From positions 1,488,001 to 1,552,000 of the forward strand of contig OZ241390.1 in NCBI GenBank assembly GCA_965200835.1: a stretch of DNA of 64,000 bases. Reading direction: 5' to 3'. Positions within the stretch are counted from its first letter, which is position 1, and each line of letters opens with the position of its first letter. Below, in pieces: positions 54,336 to 63,822 of the stretch. Position numbers and translations under genes: made by a program. The notes under the pieces were generated by a model. It worked only from the letters and a program-made list of their open reading frames with translations, was not told where the DNA came from and searched no databases. The DNA is from JAPPFW01 sp965200835 (lineage in GTDB: Bacteria > Actinomycetota > Acidimicrobiia > Spongiisociales > Spongiisociaceae).

Positions 54336-54602
54336 CTAGCACTGCGCTCCCTCACAACCGCACACCGCCCGCAATAGATGGATGACGAAAGGGCCAGCCC
54401 CCGGAGACGGAATAGCAGCGCCGCTTCGGCAGAGTTCCTCACTGGATGGGAGGGCAACGCCGTTCAGCGTGCAGAGGTCATGTCCACCCTCCACCAACTC
54501 GGCTTCGCCGAAGGGCTCTTCTGGTTGGTCGGAGTGATCGGTATCGAGGTCGAGAGCACGGCCGTACAAGACGGCCGCGCTCATAGAGGTTCCGTTGGTC
54601 AC
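54336..54602 (-). CDS. Small protein of unknown function
   Basis: 88 residues from a GTG at 54602 that overlaps the stop of the preceding small frame (GTGA). Acidic central part (LDLDTDHSDQPEEPFGEAELVEGGHDL) and Cys residues near the end (VCGCEGAQC). Not recognised. The stop/start overlap is the main argument that it is real; a chance open frame remains possible in this GC-rich region. Confidence 0.35.
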   Translation of the reverse strand: MTNGTSMSAAVLYGRALDLDTDHSDQPEEPFGEAELVEGGHDLCTLNGVALPSSEELCRSGAAIPSPGAGPFVIHLLRAVCGCEGAQC

Positions 54603-54738
54603 AAGCACTCGGCCCACTCGCAGAAGAGGCCGCCCGGCCAAGTCAGCAGCAAGAATCCGCCGATAACCAGGACCCAAACAGGATCGCGTAGGATATGTCC
54701 CAGTAGGTCCAGTTGTGGTGATCAGGCCTCCACTTCAT
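54599..54738 (-). pseudogene. Small membrane protein, apparently frameshifted
   Basis: The ATG at 54738 overlaps the stop of the upstream frame (ATGA) and reads MKWRPDHHNWTYWD. A two-base excess near ACATATCC then shifts the frame; in the next frame a membrane helix follows (DPVWVLVIGGFLLLTWPGG) and ends FCEWAECL at a TGA that overlaps the next start. Repaired length would be about 45 residues. Inferred from stop/start overlaps on both sides; function unknown. Confidence 0.35.
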
Positions 54739-54984
54739 GCCGCACCGCGCTGCGAAACCTTGCGGGCGACCCTGTAGGCCGCGTCCTCGCCCGCCCGCTC
54801 CACGTAGAACAGGAACACCGGCGTAGTCGGTCTCCAGGCCCTCGGGCTCGTTCCAGGAGTCCCACCGGCCTTCCCGAGCCTCCACGCTCAGGTGCTCCAT
54901 CGCCTCATCAGCCAGAGCAGCGTCGGCCGAGGTGACGGCCTCATCCGAGAAGTGAGGGGCCTTGAAGTCCATGGTCTTCACCAT
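54735..54984 (-). pseudogene. Small acidic protein, apparently frameshifted
   Basis: From an ATG at 54984: VKTMDFKAPHFSDEAVTS...WDSWNEPEGLETDYA, an acidic helical protein. One extra base near GCCGGTG (about 54815-54825) shifts the frame; the next frame reads VFLFYVERAGEDAAYRVARK and stops at 54735, overlapping the next ATG. Repaired length is about 82 residues. Not recognised. First of the small-gene chain. Confidence 0.4.
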
Positions 54985-55003
54985 GTCCCCGGCGCTTCCC
55001 TGC

Positions 55004-55900
55004 CTATCGGCAAAAGATGCTTGCATGACAGAGGTTGCCTTCCAGGGTGAGCGCCTGGCCCGACATCCGCCGGTTGCTGACCCGATACTCCGTGCCCAGG
55101 CCCACTCCATTTGCCTCGTGATGCCGGGCCCAGCCGAACCTGCGTAGAGCCAGCAGGACCCTCGTGGGAGAGGGGTGTCCGTCCGGCTTGGGGCGCTCGA
55201 GCAGGTAGGCCCGGATGAGAGCTTTCCAGTGGGATGACAGCAGATCCGGGGTGCCGAAGAGCTCGATCGCCGCTATCCAGGATCCGTGAGAGATCGCCAG
55301 CCCAACCTGTCCCGGAAGGGGGCCGAGCTCGGCCAGCTCAGTGATCGTACGAGTCCAGGAACGGTCACTTCGATAGGCCTGATGCAAGGCCTCGGCAGCG
55401 GCGGTGGGCGACTTGACCTCGTGGCGCGCGAGGGCGTTGTCGACCTCCGCCCAGACGGCCTTCTGATCGGATCGGCGGGAACCGCTCCGGCCCATGGACC
55501 GATGGACTCCGTCGGCCGTCCGGCGCCGGACGTTGCGGGGCGCGTGTGAAGCGCTGGGAGCGTACTTGCGCGGCCGGCCCCACCTGCCCCGCTCGAGGCA
55601 GGTGACGGGAATTTCGATCTCCGTGCCGGCATCCACCAGGACGGTCGCGTTGACCATCCGATTCTGCTTGCCACCGACGAAATGCTCCCCCTCGACCACG
55701 AGGATGGGCGTCGTGGTGGAGTTACGAGCCACCAACTTGGGGACCGCCGCGTTCCTCGCCTCACCTATCTCGATGCCTGACTCGGGCCCGGTGTTGATGT
55801 TGGGCAGTTGGTTGGCCGGAAGGTAAACGGGCATGAACGAGATGCCCCGCCTGGTGATGGGTAGTCCGACAGCTGCCTTGTCCAGTCCTTCGAGGGTCAT
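55004..55900 (-). CDS. ARPP-1 domain protein (DUF6569)
   Basis: 298 residues from an ATG at 55900 with AAGGAGG upstream. Family marks of ARPP-1: PVYLPANQLPNINTGPESGIEIGEA, VPKLVARNSTTTPILVVEGEHFVGGKQNRMVNATVLV and IPVTCLERGRWG. This domain is named for its association with ADP-ribosylglycohydrolase and phosphatase genes and is suspected to act in ADP-ribose or NAD-related metabolism; no reaction is established. Read divergently from an NrtR-type regulator across an 88-base spacer with an operator-like palindrome. Probably cytoplasmic. Confidence 0.85.
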   Translation of the reverse strand: MTLEGLDKAAVGLPITRRGISFMPVYLPANQLPNINTGPESGIEIGEARNAAVPKLVARNSTTTPILVVEGEHFVGGKQNRMVNATVLVDAGTEIEIPVTCLERGRWGRPRKYAPSASHAPRNVRRRTADGVHRSMGRSGSRRSDQKAVWAEVDNALARHEVKSPTAAAEALHQAYRSDRSWTRTITELAELGPLPGQVGLAISHGSWIAAIELFGTPDLLSSHWKALIRAYLLERPKPDGHPSPTRVLLALRRFGWARHHEANGVGLGTEYRVSNRRMSGQALTLEGNLCHASIFCR

Positions 55901-55924
55901 GGGTTCCTCCTTCCCAAACGCTTC

Positions 55925-55958
55925 TAGTCAGTATGACTATAACAATTCGGGTTGTCAA
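55925..55958 (-). promoter_or_regulatory. ARPP-1 promoter with NrtR-like palindromic operator over the -10
   Basis: On the minus strand, -35 TTGACA (55958-55953) and -10 CATACT (55935-55930) are 17 bases apart and point at the ARPP-1 gene. The palindrome TAGTCA-GTA-TGACTA (55925-55939) covers the -10, as expected for a repressor site. A tandem TTGTCAAG duplication (55952-55967) provides a second TTGACA eight bases further out. NrtR-family operators typically carry AGT...ACT half-sites, which this fits. Confidence 0.6.
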
Positions 55959-55988
55959 GTTGTCAAGAACCCCTGTTAAGGTCTGGGT

Positions 55989-56843
55989 ATGGCCTCACCC
56001 GAGTCGAGCACTTACGACCCCCGCGCATACCCAGCGGTAGCGGTCACGGTGGACATTGCGGTGTTCACGATCCTCGACGACTCGCTGCGCTTGCTGCTCG
56101 TGGAGAGGGGTGAGGAGCCGTTCAAGGAATCCTGGGCGCTGCCGGGGGGGTTCGTCCGACCGGATGAGGACTTGGATGCGGCTGCGGCGAGAGAACTCGA
56201 GGAGGAAACCGCTATCACTCCCGAGGACGCACACCTCGAACAGCTGGGTAGCTACGGCTCGCCAGAGCGCGATCCTCGGATGCGAGTGGTGACGGTCGCT
56301 TACTGGGCCATCTGTTCCCAACCGACCCAGCCGAAGGCCGGCACCGATGCCGCATACGCCGACTTGGTACCGGTAGCCAAGATCGAGAGAGGATCGTTCT
56401 CCCTGGTGGCGCCGCCTGCGGCTCCGCTGGACAGGATTGCTCCGGTGGCCGGCGGTGATGCCGCATACGCGGACCTGGTACCCATGGAGAAGATCGAGAC
56501 CGGATCCCTCCCGCTGGCTTTCGACCATTTCCAGATCGTCGGCGATGCCTTGGAACGCTTGCGATCGAAACTGGAGTACACGGCGGTGGCGGCCAAGTTC
56601 TGCCCGCCCGAGTTCACCATCACCCAGCTGCGACGGGTATACGAAACGGTGTGGGACACGGAACTCGACCCCGGGAACTTCCAGCGGAACTTTCGCAGGA
56701 GCGGGTTGTTCGAGGAAAGAGTTCGGGCAGGGCGGCCGTCCCGAGGAAGCCACGGCGGCCGTCCCGCCTCGCTTTGGAAGGTGCGGCCCGGGTCGGGTTA
56801 CCCCCGGCTGCCCATCGCCAGACGCGTCGGGTACAGAAAGTGA
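55989..56843 (+). CDS. NrtR-type transcriptional regulator (Nudix domain plus winged helix)
   Basis: 284 residues. N-terminal Nudix-like domain: VDIAVFTILDDSLRLLLVERGEEPFKESWALPGGFVRPDEDLDAAAARELEEETAI, retaining most of the Nudix box, then the C-terminal winged helix (FTITQLRRVYETVWDTELDPGNFQRNFRRSGLFEE) and a basic GRPS tail. NrtR proteins sense ADP-ribose or related nucleotides and repress NAD-metabolism genes. Between the two domains a ~16-residue element is present twice (AAYADLVPVAKIERGS and AAYADLVPMEKIETGS, 37 codons apart), an internal duplication. Its divergent neighbour is the likely target. Confidence 0.9.
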   Translation: MASPESSTYDPRAYPAVAVTVDIAVFTILDDSLRLLLVERGEEPFKESWALPGGFVRPDEDLDAAAARELEEETAITPEDAHLEQLGSYGSPERDPRMRVVTVAYWAICSQPTQPKAGTDAAYADLVPVAKIERGSFSLVAPPAAPLDRIAPVAGGDAAYADLVPMEKIETGSLPLAFDHFQIVGDALERLRSKLEYTAVAAKFCPPEFTITQLRRVYETVWDTELDPGNFQRNFRRSGLFEERVRAGRPSRGSHGGRPASLWKVRPGSGYPRLPIARRVGYRK

Positions 56844-57000
56844 CCATGGTCAGTCACTGTTGGGAAACGCTGGTCACCTATCCCGATCATTGACAACCGG
56901 GTAGACATCCCTGCCGAAGCTAGCCGGTGAGGGCGACCGAGCTACGAAGGCTGCTAACAACGGGTTACCAGGGCCGAGAGCGCCGCCTCGAGTGGGTTTA

Positions 57001-57210
57001 CGATGTCACAGCAATGCTGTACAACGTCAGGTAGCTACATACACCGGCGGTCCGTTGTCGACGTCGAGCGGCTGCCGGAGGGATCATTCTGTCGAACGCG
57101 ACCCCTTAGGGGTGGAAGGCACGCGCTTCGAGCCTCGGAGGTGAGTGGCGGGGGTGGGGCCCTAGCGGCTGGAGAACGGCGGCGAATCTTTCGCGTTCTG
57201 GTGGCTCCGC
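57001..57210. repeat. Intergenic repeat, copy B, between nrtR-type gene and ahcY
   Basis: Aligns with 50046-50240 in two blocks (see that entry) and partly with 40438-40509. It occupies the middle of the 410-base spacer 56844-57253; otherwise no gene is recognised there. A perfect palindrome, TGACCATGGTCA, spans the stop codon at 56841. Confidence 0.5.
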
Positions 57211-57253
57211 CCTCGACTGGCCGCCTTACCGTGCGCTGGTCCTCAGTGGCTGC

Positions 57254-58723
<1,470 letters not shown>

Positions 58724-58942
58724 TTCGTTCTCCTTGGGTTCATCCCGAAAAGGCGCGCTGCCGATCGAGACCTAGATGTCATTGGGTAACACACCTGCGT
58801 AAACTATCCGTTCGACGGCCTAACCCGGAGGTCGGTCAAGCCGATCTGGATGGCAGGCTCGACAGACGAGATCATACGAGTTCCGTGAGACATGGGTAAA
58901 CGACCCGTCCACCGAGACATGAGCAGAATCGAAGGAGGAAAC

Positions 58943-60367
58943 ATGATAACGAAGCTCACCAGGATCTTTGCCCTCATGGCAGCCCTGGCGCTGGTCGCTG
59001 CGGCCTGCGGTGGTGAAGAGGCTGGACCACCCGAGACCGTGGTGGTCACGTCCATCGTTACCGAGACCGAGACGATTACCGAGACCGAAACGGTCACCTC
59101 GATCGTTACGGAGACGGTCACCGAGATCGTCGAGGTAGAGGTCGAGGCGGAGAATCCTCTGGCCGGAACCACGGTTACGGTGTTCGGACCGGAGAGTTCC
59201 GATGCAGAGGCGGGATCCCACCAGGCGGCGCTCGATATCTTCGCAGCCCAGAACGGCATGACCGTCCAGTACACCGGGGAGCGGAGCTTCTCGGATCTGA
59301 TCAACGCTCAGGCGGCCGGCGGTAACCCGCCCGACATTGCGGTGTTCCCGCAGCCGGGTAAGATCGCCGACTTCGCTCGCGAGGGTTGGCTGCTGCCCAT
59401 TCCCGATGATGTTCTCGAGACCATGAACGCCAACATCGGGGAAGCTTGGAATGCGTTCGGCAACGTCGACGGCGTGCAATACGCCATCCCGACCAAGGCT
59501 GATCTCAAGTCACTGGTGTGGTACCGGCCCGCTGCCTTCGCCGAGAACGGGTACGAGATCCCCACCACCTGGGATGACCTGAAAGCGCTCACCCACCAGA
59601 TGATCGACGACGGTAATGTTCCGTGGTGCGTCGGGATCGAATCTGGCGGTGCCACCGGATGGACATTCACCGACTGGGTAGAGGATCTCACCCTCCGTTA
59701 CCAGGGGGCCGAGTTCTATGACGAGTGGGTGGCCCATACCATCCCGTTCAACACGCCCGAGATGAACAGCATCTGGAACGAGATTCTCGAGCTCTGGAAC
59801 ACGCCGGGCGCGGTCTATGCAGAGGGCGGGACTATCTCCTCGACCTTCTTCGGTGACAACGGACGGCCGCTGGTCGAAGGTGATTGCATGATGCACCGCC
59901 AGGCCTCTTTCTTCTCGGCCTTCTTCCCGGATGGGACCGGCTTCGGGCCGGACGGAGTGGACGTGTTCTACTTCCCGTCGGTCATGGGAGATCGCCCCGT
60001 TCTCGGTGCTGGGACTCTGGTGGCTGCCTTCCGTGACGCCCCCGAGGTGTGGGCCGTTATGGAATATTACGCCACGGCGGAGTACGCCAACAACCGGCAG
60101 AGGTTCCAGAACCTGTCGAAGGGTGGTGGAGCGGTATTGAGCGGCTTCCTGTCGCCCAACCTCAACGCCGACCTGAACCTGTACCAGCCTCTGGAGCAGT
60201 CCTTCCTGGATATTCTCTTTACGGCTGAGGTGGTCCGTTTCGACGCATCCGACCTGATGCCGGCCGCGGTCGGCGCAGGCACCTTCTGGTCGGAAGCGAC
60301 CAGCGCGGTGAACGGTGACAAGACGGTCGAGGAGGCGACCCAAGCCATCGAAAACTCCTGGCCCTGA
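58943..60367 (+). CDS. Carbohydrate ABC transporter solute-binding lipoprotein (alpha-glucoside AglE-type)
   Basis: 474 residues from an ATG at 58943 with GAAGGAGG upstream. Lipoprotein signal with lipobox VAAAC, then an unusual Thr/Glu-rich low-complexity linker (~33-68) before the SBP family 1 fold: TTVTVFGPES, DIAVFPQPGKIADFAREGWLLPIPDD, KSLVWYRPAAFAENGYEIPTTWDDL and HRQASFFSAFFPDG. Captures an oligosaccharide such as an alpha-glucoside. Followed by a strong terminator and then its two permease genes. No ATPase gene is in view; an MsmK-like shared ATPase elsewhere is likely. Confidence 0.92.
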   Translation: MITKLTRIFALMAALALVAAACGGEEAGPPETVVVTSIVTETETITETETVTSIVTETVTEIVEVEVEAENPLAGTTVTVFGPESSDAEAGSHQAALDIFAAQNGMTVQYTGERSFSDLINAQAAGGNPPDIAVFPQPGKIADFAREGWLLPIPDDVLETMNANIGEAWNAFGNVDGVQYAIPTKADLKSLVWYRPAAFAENGYEIPTTWDDLKALTHQMIDDGNVPWCVGIESGGATGWTFTDWVEDLTLRYQGAEFYDEWVAHTIPFNTPEMNSIWNEILELWNTPGAVYAEGGTISSTFFGDNGRPLVEGDCMMHRQASFFSAFFPDGTGFGPDGVDVFYFPSVMGDRPVLGAGTLVAAFRDAPEVWAVMEYYATAEYANNRQRFQNLSKGGGAVLSGFLSPNLNADLNLYQPLEQSFLDILFTAEVVRFDASDLMPAAVGAGTFWSEATSAVNGDKTVEEATQAIENSWP

Positions 60368-60399
60368 TCCGGTGATCTGAGAGTCACGTAAGTTACAGT

Positions 60400-60444
60400 G
60401 AGGGGTGGGATCTCCGTCGGGAGTCCCACCCCTCTCACTTTTGT
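60400..60444 (+). terminator. Strong intrinsic terminator after the binding-protein gene
   Basis: GAGGGGTGGGA (60400-60410) pairs perfectly with TCCCACCCCTC (60424-60434), 11 bp, followed by TCACTTTTGT. It stands between the binding-protein gene and the permease genes, which would give partial termination and more binding protein than permease. Confidence 0.85.
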
Positions 60445-60489
60445 AGGGTATGTCCCCATAACGAAGCGGACAGGTAGGAGAGCGAGCAG

Positions 60490-62589
60490 GTGCTAGAAGC
60501 GTTCAGGGTCGTGATCAACGTCCTGATGGCCGCGGGAGTCGGCGTGGGCATTGCTCTCTGGATACGTAGGGGCAGCCCATCGACCGTTCGCCGGGCACTG
60601 GCGTGGGTGGCCGGATTGGCACTGGGTGTTCTGTCGATCTGGGGGGTGTTCGCGATCGAGAAGCTGGAGACCACCGCTCGCGGGGTGGTCATCTCGATCG
60701 TGGCCAGCACGCTGCTATTCATCGCCGCCAACCAGCTGTTCGATCTGTCATCCGATCGTTGGGCACTGTTCACCACTTTGGTCGGAGCGGGCGGTGCCTT
60801 TACGATCTTTGCGCTGCTCTGGGGTAATCGAGTGGTCGACGATCCCGTCCTGCGCACCATCATCGCCACGCTGGTGGGTGGAGGAGCCGGTTACCTCTTA
60901 GGAACGGTGGAACATAGATGGGTCCGGCTGGGCATCGGGATCGGAACCGGGGCGGGCCTTGGGGCATTGGCGGCATCCGGGATGCGGCGAGTGATCCTGG
61001 TCTTCGAGCGCAAGCCGGAGCCGTTCGAGCTATGGCCCGTATTGCCCGACCTGGACTATGCGGCTCTGGCTGTTGCCACCTTGATAGGCGGGGCGATCGG
61101 GCTCCTGCTGTGGGTCGCAAGAGGTCGGCGGATTCCGCCGCTGCGCCCTGCCCTCTTCTGGGCCACGATCGGATTTGCCGCTGGCGGGTGGTTGCTACCG
61201 GTCCTCGGCACCGGGACGAAGACCGACGCTCTGATTGCGGCCATCGGAGTGGGTGTCGGGATCGGAGCCTTGCTGGGACTGAAGCCCATTCCCGACCGGG
61301 CGGGAAGGGGTAGTCTGGAGGCCTCCGCACGGGCCTACATCTTCCTGGTCCCGGCGCTCGGTTTCATCGGGGTCACGTTGATCATCCCCACCCTTCGTAC
61401 CTTATTCCTCTCCTTCCACGACACCGGAGGGCGGGAGTACGTCGGGTTCGTCAACTATCAGGACGTCTTCGCCAGTCCCAACATCTTCGACGTGGAAGGT
61501 TGGGCGGGTATCTTCTCGAGCAACCTGTTCATCGTCGGGGCGGTAGTGGCCCTGTTCGGCCTGGTTGTTTCGATCCTGATGGGACGCCGCAGCGGCTACG
61601 CCATACGTTTCTCGCCCGGAACCGGCGGCGCTACCGCCCTGGGTGTGTTCCTGATCTCCTTCGCCGTCTTCGCGGCCCTGCGCGGCACCGTGTTCAACAA
61701 TCTCTGGTGGGTTTTCACCGTTACGGTGGTGTCCACCTCGGCTGGGCTGGCCATTGCGGTGCTAGCCGACCGGGCTAGGTGGGAGTCGCTGGCCAAGTCG
61801 CTCATCTTCATGCCGATGGCTATCTCGTTCGTCGGCGCCGGTGTCATATGGCGCTTCATGTATCTGGCGAGGGATGTGTCCAAACCCCAGACCGGCGTAC
61901 TCAACACACTCTGGGTGGGGATCGGCCAGCTCAGCCTGTCCCGCGGTCCCGGTTTCTACCTAGCCGTGGTGATATGTCTGGTGGTGGCGGCGTTGCTGAT
62001 CTGGCTTGCCCAGCGGGCTTGGCGGGCGAACGAGCAGGCAGTCGGAGTTGGTGCGGCGGTGTGTTCCCTACCTGTCATCTGGTTCGCCTATGCACTGTGG
62101 CGCGGGATCGGGGGCTTCGAGGTTCGGGACAATGGGGATGTGGTCGCCTCGACCGTCCAGTTCGTTCAGAAGGCCCCATACAACAACGTCTGGCTGATGC
62201 TGGTATTGATCTGGATCCAGACCGGTTTCACCATGGTCATCTTCTCGGCAGCCATCAAGGCCGTACGGGCTGATTTGATCGAGGCAGCCAGGGTGGACGG
62301 TGCCTCCGAATCCCAGACTTTCTGGCAGGTCGTCATTCCCCAGATCTCGCCCACCATCGGGGTGGTCATCACCACCTTGATTGTATTGGTGATGAAGGTG
62401 TTCGATATCGTCAAGGTCATGACCAACGGTAACTTCGGTACACAGGTGATAGCCAACGAGATGTGGCAGCGTGCCTTCACCGAGTTCAACCTCGGTCTGG
62501 GCTCTGCGCTGGCGGTGATCCTCTTCATCGCCGTGCTACCCATCCTCTTCATCAACATCCGCCGGATGCAGAGGGCAGCCTCATGGTGA
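60490..62589 (+). CDS. Carbohydrate ABC transporter permease (AglF/MalF-like) with multi-helix N-terminal extension
   Basis: 699 residues from a GTG at 60490 (GGAGAG upstream). The first ~270 residues form about nine extra hydrophobic segments rich in Gly/Ala/Val (e.g. GVGVGIALWI, GAIGLLLWVA, GVGIGALLGL), not part of the usual fold. The standard MalF-type permease starts near 280 (AYIFLVPALGFIGVTLIIPTL) and has the ATPase-coupling EAA loop at ~598 (EAARVDGASESQTFWQVVIPQ). Works with the AglG-like permease encoded next; the two genes overlap by seven bases. Confidence 0.9.
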   Translation: MLEAFRVVINVLMAAGVGVGIALWIRRGSPSTVRRALAWVAGLALGVLSIWGVFAIEKLETTARGVVISIVASTLLFIAANQLFDLSSDRWALFTTLVGAGGAFTIFALLWGNRVVDDPVLRTIIATLVGGGAGYLLGTVEHRWVRLGIGIGTGAGLGALAASGMRRVILVFERKPEPFELWPVLPDLDYAALAVATLIGGAIGLLLWVARGRRIPPLRPALFWATIGFAAGGWLLPVLGTGTKTDALIAAIGVGVGIGALLGLKPIPDRAGRGSLEASARAYIFLVPALGFIGVTLIIPTLRTLFLSFHDTGGREYVGFVNYQDVFASPNIFDVEGWAGIFSSNLFIVGAVVALFGLVVSILMGRRSGYAIRFSPGTGGATALGVFLISFAVFAALRGTVFNNLWWVFTVTVVSTSAGLAIAVLADRARWESLAKSLIFMPMAISFVGAGVIWRFMYLARDVSKPQTGVLNTLWVGIGQLSLSRGPGFYLAVVICLVVAALLIWLAQRAWRANEQAVGVGAAVCSLPVIWFAYALWRGIGGFEVRDNGDVVASTVQFVQKAPYNNVWLMLVLIWIQTGFTMVIFSAAIKAVRADLIEAARVDGASESQTFWQVVIPQISPTIGVVITTLIVLVMKVFDIVKVMTNGNFGTQVIANEMWQRAFTEFNLGLGSALAVILFIAVLPILFINIRRMQRAASW

Positions 62590-63536
62590 CCCTGAGCGGC
62601 CCTACGGGCGGGCCGGGTCTCGGGAAGCGGACCTATGCCTTTCTCCGGTCGATACCGACTTGGGTGCTGTGGCTGCTGGTCGTGCTGTGGACGATTCCCA
62701 GCTTGGGATTGTTCGTCAATTCGTTCCGTACCAGAAACTCCCAGCGGGCCAGTGGCTGGTGGCACGTTCTGTTCGAGGACTTCTCCGAGAACCTGACCTT
62801 CGACAACTACGTGGACATACTGACCGCCGGCGCTCAGGGCGGCCTGTGGCAGGCACTGCTCAATTCTCTGGCTATCGCTCTGCCTGCCACCGTCATCCCG
62901 ATCGCGCTGGCCGCCTTCGCTGCCTACGCGTTTGCCTGGGTGGACTTCAAGGGCCGCGAGTGGATGTTCATTGCCACCGTGTCGCTGATGGCCATCCCGG
63001 CCCAGATGTCCCTGATTCCCCTCCTCCAGCTGTATAGCGGCGGAGGGCATCTGACGCTTCCCCTGCTGGAGAAGACCCTGACCCTCTTCCCCGACCTCGA
63101 CCTGGCGGGAAGGCACGTGTCCGTGTGGTTGACCCACACCGGTTTCGCCATGCCCTTCGCGATCTTCCTGCTGCACAATTACATCAGCGGGCTGCCCAAG
63201 GACATCTTCGAGTCGGCTGTGATCGATGGAGCCGACCACTTCAAGATCTTCTGGCGGTTGATCATACCGCTGTCGGTTCCGGTGCTGGCCGCCTTCGCGA
63301 TCTTCCAGTTCCTGTGGACCTACAACGATTATCTGATCGCAGTAACGATGCTCGGTGGGGCAGGCCAGAACTTCCCCGCCACCGCCCGGATAGCGGCGCT
63401 GTCCGGAGAGTTCGGCCAGGCAGAACATCTGCTGACCGCCGGTGCTTTTCTATCGACCTTGCTACCCATCATCGTGTTCTTCGCTCTCCAGCGGTTCTTC
63501 GTGACTGGCATCCTGGCCGGCTCCGTCAAGGGATAA
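62583..63536 (+). CDS. Carbohydrate ABC transporter permease (AglG/MalG-like)
   Basis: 317 residues from an ATG at 62583, overlapping the end of the preceding permease. About six helices; LFVNSFRTRNSQRASGWWHVLF matches AglG-type permeases, NSLAIALPATVIPIALAAFAAYAFAWVDFKGREW the transmembrane core, and the coupling loop reads SAVIDGADHFKIFWRLIIPLSVP. Pairs with the AglF-like subunit to import an oligosaccharide. Ends GILAGSVKG, typical for the family. Confidence 0.93.
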   Translation: MVTLSGPTGGPGLGKRTYAFLRSIPTWVLWLLVVLWTIPSLGLFVNSFRTRNSQRASGWWHVLFEDFSENLTFDNYVDILTAGAQGGLWQALLNSLAIALPATVIPIALAAFAAYAFAWVDFKGREWMFIATVSLMAIPAQMSLIPLLQLYSGGGHLTLPLLEKTLTLFPDLDLAGRHVSVWLTHTGFAMPFAIFLLHNYISGLPKDIFESAVIDGADHFKIFWRLIIPLSVPVLAAFAIFQFLWTYNDYLIAVTMLGGAGQNFPATARIAALSGEFGQAEHLLTAGAFLSTLLPIIVFFALQRFFVTGILAGSVKG

Positions 63537-63822
63537 GAGTCCACCTACTGCAGCCCCGTACGGCTGTAAAGCTGGCCTGTGAAAGCGGAAGGCCCTAACT
63601 TGCTTCAGCTCGTATGGGGCTGGCCATCCTCACCGATAGAGATGGTCACGCAAGACCAAGGCAAGGTCAACGCCTTTGGTCATCGGATCGGCAACAGTCC
63701 GTCCCTCGTCTGGGCAAAGTCAGAGATAGTTGCGAAGCGTATTCTCATAACCGCTGACAACTCCTTTGTCATCATGCGGATGGATGTATCCATACTTACC
63801 CGGTTGTAGTTACGGGTCCACC

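Noticed and set aside
56841..56852. 12-base palindrome TGACCATGGTCA over the nrtR-type stop codon
   Set aside because: Too short and partly coding; no second copy or flanking promoter to support an operator.
58724..58942. SAH riboswitch before ahcY
   Set aside because: The conserved core of known SAH riboswitches was not recognised; only a ribosome binding site is evident.
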